A DNA stretch of 57,773 bases from Patescibacteria group bacterium (lineage in GTDB: Bacteria > Patescibacteriota > Minisyncoccia > Minisyncoccales > JAHCRE01), in NCBI GenBank assembly GCA_020148025.1, contig JAHCRH010000003.1, positions 1 to 57,773 on the forward strand. The letters are read 5' to 3'. The notes beneath the pieces are model-generated. The model made no database searches. It was given only the letters and a program-made list of their open reading frames with translations, and was not told the origin of the DNA. Made by a program: the position numbers and the translations under genes. Shown here in pieces: positions 12,459-20,538 of this stretch; the first letter of the stretch is position 1, and the number at the start of each line of letters is the position of its first letter.

Positions 12459-13559
12459 ATGGTTAAGATAATTTCTCTTAAAAAAGAGGCTCAAAAAGAA
12501 ATAAAAAAAGCCAAAGATCTAAAAGAATTAGATCAAATTTTTAAGAAGTATTTAGGCAAAAGAGGAAAAATTACTCAAATTTTACGTTCTTTAAAGAAGC
12601 TAAAAAAAGAAACAAGAATTAAGATTGGCAAAGAAGCAAATTTGTTAAAAAAAATTGTTGAGGAGAACATAAGAGAAAAAGCCGAAAAATTAAAAGAAAA
12701 AGCCAGAGCCGAAATTTTGAAAAAAGAGCAGATTGATGTTACCGTCCCTGGCAAAAAAGTTATCCTTGGCCACTTACATCCTTTAACTCAAATTCAAAGA
12801 AAAGTTGAGGAAGTCTTTCAGTCAATGGGATTTTCAGTTGTGGAAGGGCCAGAAATTGAAACTGAGTGGTACAATTTCGATGCTTTGAATATTCCAAAAG
12901 ACCATCCAGCTAGAGATTTTTGGAACACTTTATGGCTAAAAAAAGCGACAGGCGACAGGCGACAAGAGACAAGATTACTTTTGCGAACTCATACTTCGCC
13001 AGTTCAGGTACGTTTCATGGGAAAAAATCCTCCTCCGCTACGTATTATTGTCCCGGGTCGAGTTTTCCGTCACGAAGCCACTGATGCTTCCCATGAAGTG
13101 AATTTTTATCAAATTGAAGGATTGATGGTTGATAAAAATATTTCAGTAGCAAATTTTAAGGCAATAATTCAGAAATTTTTCAAAAAATTTTTTGGAAAAC
13201 CCGCCAGAGGCCCGCTTCGCCCGCGAAGCGAGGCGAGCGAGGCTCGCCAGGGGCGGCCGATTAAAATCAGACTGAGACCAAGTTATTTCCCATTTACTGA
13301 ACCTTCTTTTGAAGTTGATATGACCTGTCTGACTTGTAGAGGAAAAGGCTGCTCAGCTTGTCAAAGAACCGGCTGGATGGAGATGATGGGAGCAGGAATG
13401 GTTCACCCAAATGTTTTTAAGGCAGTTGGTTTAAATCCAAAAGATTGGCAGGGATTCGCCTTTGGAATGGGATTAGACAGACTGGCAATGATGAAGTATA
13501 AAATAAACGATATTAGATTATTTTATTCTGGAGACTTGAGATTTTTAAATCAGTTTTAA
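12459..13559 (+). CDS. pheS: Phenylalanyl-tRNA synthetase alpha subunit PheS
   Basis: Catalytic subunit of the heterotetramer that charges tRNA-Phe. Coiled-coil tRNA-binding N-terminus (about 1-90), then LGHLHPLTQ, motif 2 region RVFRHEATDASHEVNFYQIEG (split: RVFRHEATD, HEVNFYQIEG), TEPSFEVD, and motif 3 GFAFGMGLDRLAMMKY (about 333-348). A zinc-like knuckle CLTCRGKGCSAC lies at about 286-297. Two in-frame insertions are seen: a heptamer array near residue 163 (12945-12972) and a GC-rich palindrome near residue 250 (13199-13258) coding for about 20 residues of R, P, A, S and E. Both lie in surface positions outside the motifs. Confidence 0.95.
   Translation: MVKIISLKKEAQKEIKKAKDLKELDQIFKKYLGKRGKITQILRSLKKLKKETRIKIGKEANLLKKIVEENIREKAEKLKEKARAEILKKEQIDVTVPGKKVILGHLHPLTQIQRKVEEVFQSMGFSVVEGPEIETEWYNFDALNIPKDHPARDFWNTLWLKKATGDRRQETRLLLRTHTSPVQVRFMGKNPPPLRIIVPGRVFRHEATDASHEVNFYQIEGLMVDKNISVANFKAIIQKFFKKFFGKPARGPLRPRSEASEARQGRPIKIRLRPSYFPFTEPSFEVDMTCLTCRGKGCSACQRTGWMEMMGAGMVHPNVFKAVGLNPKDWQGFAFGMGLDRLAMMKYKINDIRLFYSGDLRFLNQF
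12945..12972. repeat. GCGACAR heptamer array in pheS
   Basis: GCGACAG, GCGACAG, GCGACAA, GAGACAA in tandem, read in frame. Related units occur in gatB, miaA and miaB. Confidence 0.9.
13199..13258. repeat. GC-rich palindromic insertion in pheS
   Basis: Nested palindromes: CCGCC/GGCGG outer ends, CGCTTCGC-CC-GCGAAGCG and GCGAGC-GAG-GCTCGC inside. The right end (CTCGCCAGGGGCGG) is shared with the element in pheT at 15963. Confidence 0.85.
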
Positions 13560-13561
13560 AA

Positions 13562-14335
13562 ATGAGGGAACAAAAATCTTTTACCCTAATTGAATTAATG
13601 GTAGTTATTGCCATTTTGGGTCTTTTAGCAAGTATTATTTTAGTAAGTTTAAGTGGAGTAAAAGAAAGAGCTAGAATTGCCAAGATCTTGGTATTTAGTC
13701 AAAGCGTTCATCATCTTCTCGGTGCCGATGTGGTAGGTATGTGGAGTTTTGAGACCATAGAACCAGGAAATAAAGTTCTTGACGCTTCAGGTTATGAGAA
13801 TCACGGAACTGTTGTTGGTGCCACTCTAACCAAAGGCGTCATTGGAAACGCTCTAAGTTTCAACCACGGAGATTATGTGAAAGTTCCAAAAGGAAATCTA
13901 GCGATTACCGGGGATGTAACAGTTTCATTTTGGTGGTTCCCAACTTATTGTCCCGAAACTTATATGGGAATATTAATTTCAATGGGTAATCATCCAAAAG
14001 AAGCGTATATTTTTTATGTAATGGGGCAGGGAATACCCCCTTATACTTGTTGGCTTTATTGGGGATTTTATGATAATAGTGGTTCTGAACGAAATGTTGT
14101 ATTTTATGTTCCATTCTCGAATATTTCGAATAGGTGGAATCATATACTCGGCGTAAGGAAAAATGGAGTTCTTACTCTTTATTTAAATGGAGATCGGGTA
14201 GCCGGCCCTACGGATTATAGTACTTATCCAGTTGTAACCCCAGTCGATGATTTAGGCATCTCAGCATTTAGCAATGGGGCTAATACAGTGAAGGGTCTCT
14301 TCGACGAGATCCGCATTTACGAACAAAGTTTTTGA
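13562..14335 (+). CDS. Prepilin-type protein with LamG/concanavalin-like domain
   Basis: Starts with a class III signal, KSFTLIELMVVIAILGLLAS (about 5-24): the prepilin peptidase cut precedes F, with E at mature position 5. A LamG-type jelly roll follows (about 55-257), with VVGMWSFETIEPG, NHGTVVGATLTKGVIGNALSF in part, and the end GLFDEIRIYEQSF. Such pseudopilin-LamG fusions are exported and could sit on type IV pilus-like fibres and bind glycans. It lies 2 bases after pheS and 18 before pheT, splitting the usual pheS-pheT pair. A paralogue is at 25892. Confidence 0.85.
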   Translation: MREQKSFTLIELMVVIAILGLLASIILVSLSGVKERARIAKILVFSQSVHHLLGADVVGMWSFETIEPGNKVLDASGYENHGTVVGATLTKGVIGNALSFNHGDYVKVPKGNLAITGDVTVSFWWFPTYCPETYMGILISMGNHPKEAYIFYVMGQGIPPYTCWLYWGFYDNSGSERNVVFYVPFSNISNRWNHILGVRKNGVLTLYLNGDRVAGPTDYSTYPVVTPVDDLGISAFSNGANTVKGLFDEIRIYEQSF

Positions 14336-14353
14336 CGCCTTACATTTTTCACC

Positions 14354-16480
14354 ATGATATTTTCTTATAATTGGTTACAATCTTTTTTTGAGAAAAAATT
14401 ACTAAAACCAAAAAAATTGGCTGAGCTTTTAACCATGCATTCTTTTGAAGTTTCAGAAGTTAAAAGAGTTGGAAAAGATTTTACTTTAGATATTGATATT
14501 TTGCCAAATAGGGGACCGGATTGTTTTTCCCATATTGGAATAGCTCGTGAGTGCGCGACACTGTTAAATTTTAAATTCCAAATCTCAAATGAGGAACTAA
14601 AAGAAGATAAAAATATAAAAGCTAAAGATTTTATTAAAGTAGAGGTTAAGGGCCGGAAAGCTTGTCCTAGATATACTGCTAGAGTAGTCAGTGGTGTCAA
14701 AGTGGCTCCTTCTCCAAAATGGTTAAAGGAAAGATTAGGAATTTGTGGGATTAAACCAATCAACAATGTTGTAGATATTGCTAATTTTGTGATGTTAGAA
14801 ACTGGTCAGCCTCTTCACGCTTTTGATTTAGAGAAACTTGAAGGCCCCAAAGGAAAGCCCTCAGCTTCCTACGGGGCAGGTAAAAAAATTATTGTCAGGT
14901 TTGCAAAAAAAAGAGAAAGAATTGTCACCTTGGATGAAGAAAGATACGATTTAAATCCAGATATTTTAGTAATCGCAGATGCTAAGAAGCCAGTAGCCAT
15001 TGCTGGAATTAAGGGAGGAATAATCCCAGAAATCGATAAAAAAACAAAGATGGTAATGCTTGAATCAGCCAATTTTAATCCCAAAATTATCCGTCGGAGT
15101 TCAAAAAAATTAGGCCTGAAAACCGATGCTTCTTGGCGTTTCGAACATGGGATTGATCCTAATCTCACGGGATTTGCAATAAATAGAGCCGCTTTCCTGA
15201 TTCAAAAAATTACAGGTGGGAAGATAGCCCAGGGTTTAATTGATTTTTATCCCAAAAAAGTTTTCCCAAAAAAAATTAAATTGGATCTAGATTATGTCGA
15301 TAGATTATTGGGCATAAAAATATCAAAGTCAGAAATAAAAAATATCTTAAGGAAGTTAAGTTTCAAATTGACAGAGACCCGGTCTCTGTCATCTCGGACA
15401 GTGGTGGTTGAGGTCCCCACTTTTAGATTAGATGTTTCTCTCCCTGAGGATTTAATCGAAGAGATTGGCAGAATTTCGGGCTTTCAGAAAATTCCGGCCA
15501 TTCTTCCTTTAGTTTCTTTGATTCCTCCCAAAAGAAATATTGATCGTTTTTGGGAAAATTTCTCCAAAGATACTTTAAAAGAGACTGGCTTTTCTGAAGT
15601 TTATAATTACTCTTTCATTAGCCAAAATTCAGCGAAAATTTTTGGATATCAATTAAAAGATTTAATTGAGATAGAGAATCCGATGAGTATTGAGCAAAAA
15701 TATTTGCGTCCAAGCTTAATTCCGAATTTATTAAAGAATGTTAAAGAAAATATGAGAAATCTTGGAGAGATTAAGATTTTCGAATTGGGTAAAATTTTCA
15801 GAAAATATTCTCCTAAAAAAAATTTTGAGAAAAGATCACTAACCGGTTTGATTTTTAAAAAAGAAAAAAAAGCTGAGAATTTTTATGAACTAAAAGGGGT
15901 CTGCGATTTAATTTTGGAAAAAATGGGAATTTCAAATTTTTGGTACGATACTTACAAACCTACCCCCGCCGCCGAAGGCGAGCCTCGCCAGGGGCGGGAG
16001 GAATCAAAAATTTCCATTTGGCACCCTAAAAAATGTGCAGAGATAAAAATCGATCATCAAGAAATTGGATTTTTAGGAGAAATTTCTCCTAAGATTTTAG
16101 ACGAACTTAAAGTTGGGAATGTTGTGATTTTCGATTTTGATTTTGAAAAATTACAGAAATTAGCAACTGAGGAGCATGAGTTTAGGCTAATTTCCAAATA
16201 TCCAGCAGCAATTAGAGACTTAGCTATTTTGATTCCCTTGGAAGTTAGAATTGAAGAGGTTTTAAACAAAATTGAAATTGCCGGCGGCTCCCTGGTAAGA
16301 GATATCGATTTATTTGATATATACACAGGAGAGGAAATTCCTGAGGGGAAAAAGAATTTGGCTTTCCATGTAATTTACCAGTCAGAAGTTAAAACTTTAA
16401 ATTCAAGAGAAATTGATGAGATCCACCAAAAAATAATTAAAGCTCTAGAAAAAGAAAAGGAATGGGAAATTCGCAAATAA
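14354..16480 (+). CDS. pheT: Phenylalanyl-tRNA synthetase beta subunit PheT
   Basis: Structural and editing subunit paired with PheS. B1 region at the start (MIFSYNWLQSFF), then LDIDILPNRGPDC, NNVVDIANFVMLETGQPLHA (B3/4 editing domain, about 137-156), MLESANFNPKIIRRSSKKLG and DASWRFEHGID, B5 helix-turn-helix, B6-B7 core, and the C-terminal anticodon-binding FDX domain (SKYPAAIRDLAILIP). It lacks the N-terminal EMAP-like tRNA-binding domain (length 708 against about 800). A GC-rich palindrome (15963-15998) adds a P/A/E/G/R-rich loop near residue 540. Confidence 0.95.
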   Translation: MIFSYNWLQSFFEKKLLKPKKLAELLTMHSFEVSEVKRVGKDFTLDIDILPNRGPDCFSHIGIARECATLLNFKFQISNEELKEDKNIKAKDFIKVEVKGRKACPRYTARVVSGVKVAPSPKWLKERLGICGIKPINNVVDIANFVMLETGQPLHAFDLEKLEGPKGKPSASYGAGKKIIVRFAKKRERIVTLDEERYDLNPDILVIADAKKPVAIAGIKGGIIPEIDKKTKMVMLESANFNPKIIRRSSKKLGLKTDASWRFEHGIDPNLTGFAINRAAFLIQKITGGKIAQGLIDFYPKKVFPKKIKLDLDYVDRLLGIKISKSEIKNILRKLSFKLTETRSLSSRTVVVEVPTFRLDVSLPEDLIEEIGRISGFQKIPAILPLVSLIPPKRNIDRFWENFSKDTLKETGFSEVYNYSFISQNSAKIFGYQLKDLIEIENPMSIEQKYLRPSLIPNLLKNVKENMRNLGEIKIFELGKIFRKYSPKKNFEKRSLTGLIFKKEKKAENFYELKGVCDLILEKMGISNFWYDTYKPTPAAEGEPRQGREESKISIWHPKKCAEIKIDHQEIGFLGEISPKILDELKVGNVVIFDFDFEKLQKLATEEHEFRLISKYPAAIRDLAILIPLEVRIEEVLNKIEIAGGSLVRDIDLFDIYTGEEIPEGKKNLAFHVIYQSEVKTLNSREIDEIHQKIIKALEKEKEWEIRK
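15963..15998. repeat. GC-rich palindromic insertion in pheT
   Basis: CCCGCC ... GGCGGG ends with GGCGAG-C-CTCGCC inside; in frame. It shares its right half with the element in pheS. Confidence 0.85.
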
Positions 16481-16490
16481 TTACAAAAAT

Positions 16491-18467
16491 ATGACTCGCC
16501 AAAAAATTAAAACTAAAAAGAAAAGAAAAAAGAGGATAGTTCAAAAAAAGAAAAAAACAGAAACAACTTATCGGGCTAAGGATATTTATGTATTGAAAGG
16601 ATTGGAGCCAATCCGAAAAAGACCAGCCATGTATATTGGAACAACTGGATTAGAAGGATTGCACCATTTGGTTTGTGAGGCAGTCGGAAATGCAATCGAT
16701 GAGGCGATAATGGGTTATTGCTCAGAGATTAAAGTATCTTTGCTTCCTAGAAATGGGATTAAGGTGACTGATAATGGTCGGGGAATCCCGGTAGAGAAGC
16801 ATCCCCAAACAAAAAAGTCGGCTTTGGAAACAGTGATGACTACTCTGCATGCTGGAGCAAAATTTGGTGGAAAGGTTTATGCCTCGACCGGTGGACTTCA
16901 CGGAGTGGGAATTTCAGCGGTCTGCGCCCTCTCCAGTTTCTTAAGAACTGAAGTTTGTCGGTCAGGTTTTAAATATTATCAAGAATATTCTCGGGGAAAG
17001 GCAAAAACCAAGGTTAAAAAATTTGGCAAATCTAAGCAAACAGGAACTACCGTTATTTTTGAACCAGACCCTGAGATTTTTAAGGAAATAAAATTTGATT
17101 ATAAGAAAATCTTGAATTATTTACGTCGACAGGCCTATTTGACCAAGGGAGTAAAGATAACCTTTTCTGATCTTAGGGCTGAGGATAAAAAAACTTTCAC
17201 TTTTTATTTTGAAGGAGGTCTTGTTTCTTATGTTAAACATTTAACTCGAGGAGTCACTCCTCGCCACCCAAATATTTTTTATGGCTCAGGTGAGCGAAAT
17301 GGAATAATTACAGAAGCTGCCCTTCGATATACGAGTGAGTATGAATCTTTAGAGGAGAGCTTTGCTAATAATATTCTTACTTCAGAAGGCGGTAGCCATC
17401 TTACCGGTTTCAGGACTGCTCTAACCAGAACCTTAAATGATTACGCTAGGAAAAATAACCTTCTCAGAAAAGACGATGGTAATTTAACTGGTGAAGATGT
17501 TAAGGAGGGTTTAACTGGAGTAATCTCAATTAAAATAAGAGAACCTCAGTTTGAAGGTCAGACAAAGAAGAAATTGGGTAATACTGAGGCTAAGGCTGCG
17601 GTTGAAGCAATTGTTTCCGAGACTTTGTTTGATTTTTTAGAGAGAAATCCCCGGGATGCCAAAGTAATTATTGAAAATTGTATGTTAGCTCAAAAAGCCA
17701 GGAAGGCAGCCAGAGCAGCTAAAGAAACAGTGCTGAGAAAAGGGATTTTACAAGGATTAGCCTTGCCGGGAAAGTTAGCTGATTGCACTTCAAGAAAGCC
17801 CGAGGAAAGTGAATTATATATAGTAGAAGGCGAGTCAGCCGGAGGTTCGAGTCGTCGGGCAAGGGACCGTCATTTTCAGGCCATCTTACCTTTAAAAGGT
17901 AAGATTCTAAACGTGGAAAGAGCTCGGCTCGACAAGATTTTGACCTCAAAAGAAATTAAGTCATTAATTATTGCCCTGGGCACAGCGATTGCTGAAGATT
18001 TTAAATTAGAGAAGATAAGATATCACCGGATAATAGTCATGTGCGACGCAGATTCTGATGGAAATCACATCAAAACTTTACTTTTAACACTTTTTTATCG
18101 CTATTTCAAGCCAATAATTAAAGCCGGTTTCTTATATATTGCTCAGCCTCCTCTTTATAAAATTCAAACCGGCAAGCAAGTTGAATATGCTTATACTGAG
18201 GGTGATAAAGTGGAGATTTTAAGTTCGATGAAAGAAAAAAAAGCAGTAACTCCTTCTCTCCAACGTTATAAGGGTTTAGGTGAAATGAATCCGGAAGAAT
18301 TATGGGAGACAACTATGAGTCCTGAAAATCGGGTTTTATTAAAGGTAGAAATTGAAGATGCGAAGGAAGCCGACCGAATTTTTGACACTTTAATGGGAGA
18401 AGAAGTATTGCCCCGGAAGAGATTTATCCAGACTCATGCTAAAAAGGTAAAGAATTTAGACATTTAA
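16491..18467 (+). CDS. gyrB: DNA gyrase subunit B (type IIA topoisomerase ATPase subunit)
   Basis: ATPase subunit for DNA supercoiling, working with GyrA. GHKL ATPase: EAVGNAIDEA (about 63-72), VTDNGRGIPVEKHP (about 91-104), STGGLHGVGISAV (about 129-141). Transducer with QTKKKLGN. TOPRIM: YIVEGESAGGSSRRARDRHF in part (about 443-457), and the metal-binding MCDADSDGNHI (about 516-526). C-terminal QRYKGLGEMN. ParE cannot be excluded because the two families are close. The first 25 residues are an unusual lysine/arginine-rich tail. ATG at 16491 is 10 bases after pheT. Confidence 0.93.
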   Translation: MTRQKIKTKKKRKKRIVQKKKKTETTYRAKDIYVLKGLEPIRKRPAMYIGTTGLEGLHHLVCEAVGNAIDEAIMGYCSEIKVSLLPRNGIKVTDNGRGIPVEKHPQTKKSALETVMTTLHAGAKFGGKVYASTGGLHGVGISAVCALSSFLRTEVCRSGFKYYQEYSRGKAKTKVKKFGKSKQTGTTVIFEPDPEIFKEIKFDYKKILNYLRRQAYLTKGVKITFSDLRAEDKKTFTFYFEGGLVSYVKHLTRGVTPRHPNIFYGSGERNGIITEAALRYTSEYESLEESFANNILTSEGGSHLTGFRTALTRTLNDYARKNNLLRKDDGNLTGEDVKEGLTGVISIKIREPQFEGQTKKKLGNTEAKAAVEAIVSETLFDFLERNPRDAKVIIENCMLAQKARKAARAAKETVLRKGILQGLALPGKLADCTSRKPEESELYIVEGESAGGSSRRARDRHFQAILPLKGKILNVERARLDKILTSKEIKSLIIALGTAIAEDFKLEKIRYHRIIVMCDADSDGNHIKTLLLTLFYRYFKPIIKAGFLYIAQPPLYKIQTGKQVEYAYTEGDKVEILSSMKEKKAVTPSLQRYKGLGEMNPEELWETTMSPENRVLLKVEIEDAKEADRIFDTLMGEEVLPRKRFIQTHAKKVKNLDI

Positions 18468-18473
18468 AAAAGC

Positions 18474-18502
18474 TTGACAGTAAAGGGCTCTTTAGCTAAG
18501 AT
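18474..18502 (+). promoter_or_regulatory. Promoter of secE-nusG-rplK
   Basis: TTGACA (18474-18479), 17-base spacer, TAAGAT (18497-18502). The transcript would begin near 18509 with a hairpin, AGCCC-TGAG-GGGCT plus T run (18506-18529), which could act as an early terminator or a 5' cap-like stem. Confidence 0.75.
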
Positions 18503-18505
18503 ATA

Positions 18506-18529
18506 AAAAGAGCCCTGAGGGGCTTTTTA
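18506..18529 (+). terminator. Hairpin with T run at the 5' end of the secE transcript
   Basis: AAAAGAGCCC pairs with GGGCTTTTT across TGAG. AGGGCTCTTT at 18484-18493 can pair with the same left arm at DNA level. It also sits just after gyrB, so it may end the gyrB transcript. Confidence 0.55.
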
Positions 18530-18558
18530 AAAAACAAATTAAAATTAGCAACAAATTT

Positions 18559-18759
18559 GTGCGAATCAGCAAATTCCCCAAAAAAATCATCGCTTTCTTA
18601 AAAGAAGTGAGATTGGAAATAAAAAAAGTTAACTGGCCTTCCAGAAAGGAGCTTTTTAAGAATACTCTAATTGTTATTGGTGTTTCCCTGGCATTAGCCA
18701 TATTCTTAGGCGGCCTAGATTTTCTATTCACCACCATATTAAATCAATTAGTCCTATAA
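18559..18759 (+). CDS. secE: Preprotein translocase subunit SecE
   Basis: Small essential clamp of the SecYEG channel. Amphipathic region FLKEVRLEIKKVNWPSRKEL (about 13-32), with the family VxWPSR motif, then one membrane helix (about 36-60). GTG start at 18559. Length 66 is usual for single-helix SecE. It precedes nusG and rplK, as in most bacteria, with a structured leader between it and nusG. Confidence 0.93.
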   Translation: MRISKFPKKIIAFLKEVRLEIKKVNWPSRKELFKNTLIVIGVSLALAIFLGGLDFLFTTILNQLVL

Positions 18760-18773
18760 TTTCCAACCGTTTT

Positions 18774-18907
18774 ATGGCAAAACGTCGCGGCACGCGACAC
18801 TCGCCTTCGGCGAGTGTGCTAACACCGCTCCTTAAAACCTTGCGGTTTTAATCTTTCCACCACGGGGAAACACCCAGTTTTCCCGATCCCTTTCTAAGTT
18901 TTGTCAT
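18774..18907 (+). promoter_or_regulatory. Structured leader of nusG, copy 2 (start-mimic leader)
   Basis: Same architecture as 2961-3093: GTCGCG/CGCGAC (18784-18798), ACTCGCC/GGCGAGT (18799-18815), TTAAAACC-TTGC-GGTTTTAA (18832-18851), CGGGGAAAC/GTTTTCCCG (18863-18885). The linkers are nearly identical. The second hairpin is completely re-paired relative to copy 1, and the fourth has A-U changed to G-U. The outer stem is ATGGCAAAAC (18774-18783) with GTTTTGTCAT (18898-18907), 10 pairs with one G-U. The left arm copies the nusG start (ATGCCAAAAC, 9 of 10). nusG ATG follows 6 bases after the stem, with no Shine-Dalgarno site. Confidence 0.85.
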
Positions 18908-18913
18908 ATAAAT

Positions 18914-19459
18914 ATGCCAAAACAACAATTACCTCAAGAAAGAAATTGGTACGTTATTCACACCTATTCTGGATATGAAGATGCAGTAGCTAAAAATCTT
19001 AGACAAAGGATTGAGGCTTTAAGTATGGAAGATAAAATTTTTAATGTGATAGTTCCAAAAGAAAAAAAGATTAAAATAAAAGATGGTAAAAGAAAGATAG
19101 TTGAGGAAAAAATCTATCCAGGTTATGTTTTGGTTGAAATGATTGTCACCGATGATTCCTGGTATGTAGTTAGAAACACTCCTAACGTTACTGGTTTTGT
19201 TGGAGCAGGAACTATTCCTGTTCCAATTTCATCCAAAGAAGTTGAAGTTTTAAAAAAGAGAATGGGAGTTGAAGAGCCCCAATACAAAATTGAATTTCAA
19301 GTTGGAGATTCGGTAAAAATCATCGACGGGCTCTTTAAAGACTTTGATGGAAAAGTTTCAGAAATTGATGAAGAGCGAGGAAAGGTTAAAGTTTTAGTTA
19401 ATATGTTTGGCCGGGACACCCCTGTTGAGTTAGACTCGCTACAAATTAAGAAACTATGA
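18914..19459 (+). CDS. nusG: Transcription antitermination factor NusG
   Basis: Elongation factor that binds RNA polymerase and links it to Rho or the ribosome. NGN domain starting [20 protein letters not shown] (about 9-28), [44 protein letters not shown] domain near the end, [20 protein letters not shown] (about 132-151). Length 181 is normal. It starts just after the structured leader and overlaps rplK by 4 bases (ATGA), so the leader could control both products. Confidence 0.96.
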   Translation: MPKQQLPQERNWYVIHTYSGYEDAVAKNLRQRIEALSMEDKIFNVIVPKEKKIKIKDGKRKIVEEKIYPGYVLVEMIVTDDSWYVVRNTPNVTGFVGAGTIPVPISSKEVEVLKKRMGVEEPQYKIEFQVGDSVKIIDGLFKDFDGKVSEIDEERGKVKVLVNMFGRDTPVELDSLQIKKL

Positions 19460-19875
19460 AAAAAATCAAGGCAAAAATAAAATTACGGATTCCTGCTGGT
19501 CAAGCCACTCCTGCTCCTCCGGTTGGCCCGGCTTTAGCCCCCCACGGTTTAAATATTGCTGAGTTTTGCCAGAAGTTTAACGAAAAGACCAAAGATCAGA
19601 AAGGCTTTACAATACCTGTTGAAATTACTATTTTTGGAGATAAATCTTATGAGTTTAGATTAAAGACTTCGCCTGCTTCTGAGCTCTTAAAAAAGGCGGC
19701 CGGTCTTGAGAAAGGCTCGGGGACACCAAATAAAATTAAAGTTGGAAAGGTTAGTCGAGTGCAGCTTCGGGAAATTGCCAAAAAGAAAATGGAAGATTTA
19801 AATACTCAAGATTTAGAAAAAGCGATGAAAATAATCGAGGGCACAGCAAAGAATATGGGGATAGAGATAGAATAG
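19456..19875 (+). CDS. rplK: Ribosomal protein L11 (uL11)
   Basis: Part of the GTPase-associated centre at the base of the L7/L12 stalk. N-terminal domain with [20 protein letters not shown] (about 8-27), [16 protein letters not shown]-terminal rRNA-binding domain with [14 protein letters not shown] and the ending [20 protein letters not shown]. Length 139 is normal. rplA (L1), which normally follows, is absent; the next gene is dcd. Confidence 0.97.
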   Translation: MKKIKAKIKLRIPAGQATPAPPVGPALAPHGLNIAEFCQKFNEKTKDQKGFTIPVEITIFGDKSYEFRLKTSPASELLKKAAGLEKGSGTPNKIKVGKVSRVQLREIAKKKMEDLNTQDLEKAMKIIEGTAKNMGIEIE

Positions 19876-19950
19876 GATGTTTTTAGAACTTTGATTTAAC
19901 GGACCTTTTAGATATTATTATTAAGTGATGTATAATGTTATAATATCTTT

Positions 19951-20538
19951 ATGATTCTTTCTGACCGCGACATAAAAAAATACATTAAAGAAGGCAAGAT
20001 TAAAATCACGCCAAAACCAGATTTCAAAGAGCAATTGGGGCCGTGTTCTTTGGATTTACATCTGGGAAATATTTTTAAAACCTTTAAGCCCTCCCAATAT
20101 CCTTATTTGGATCCAAGAAGAAAAATTGATTTTGAAGAAATTATGGAAGAAATAGAGATTGAAGATAATGCTCCTTTTATTTTGCAACCAAAAGGCTTTG
20201 TTTTAACTACGACAAAGGAAGAATTTTCTTTAAGTGATGACTTAATGGCAAGGCTTGATGGGAGATCTACTTTGGCAAGGCTTGGACTAGTGGTTCATTT
20301 AACAGCAGCTCGATTTGATCCTGGCTGGAAAGGAAAAGCGGTGATGGAGCTCGGCAACATGGGAACCATGCCAGTTATTTTATATGCGGCAGTGACCAGA
20401 ATTTGCGCTTTAACTTTTGAGACCTTATCCAGCCCAGCTGAAATTCCTTATTTAAAACAAAAGGATCACAAGTATGCTAAACCTAAGTCTCCCCAAGCGA
20501 GTAAAATAAATCAAGAGATTGGGAAGAAAACAAGATGA
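19951..20538 (+). CDS. dcd: dCTP deaminase (Dcd)
   Basis: Trimeric enzyme turning dCTP into dUTP, or into dUMP in the bifunctional type. MILSDRDIKKYI at the start, QLGPCSLDLHLG (about 29-40), then the nucleotide motif RLDGRSTLARLGLVVHLTAA (about 99-118) with the conserved R, S and the family H and A, and FDPGWKGKAVMELGN (about 121-135) containing the catalytic-Glu region. It opens a dTMP gene cluster; its stop overlaps the next gene by 4 bases. Confidence 0.93.
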   Translation: MILSDRDIKKYIKEGKIKITPKPDFKEQLGPCSLDLHLGNIFKTFKPSQYPYLDPRRKIDFEEIMEEIEIEDNAPFILQPKGFVLTTTKEEFSLSDDLMARLDGRSTLARLGLVVHLTAARFDPGWKGKAVMELGNMGTMPVILYAAVTRICALTFETLSSPAEIPYLKQKDHKYAKPKSPQASKINQEIGKKTR

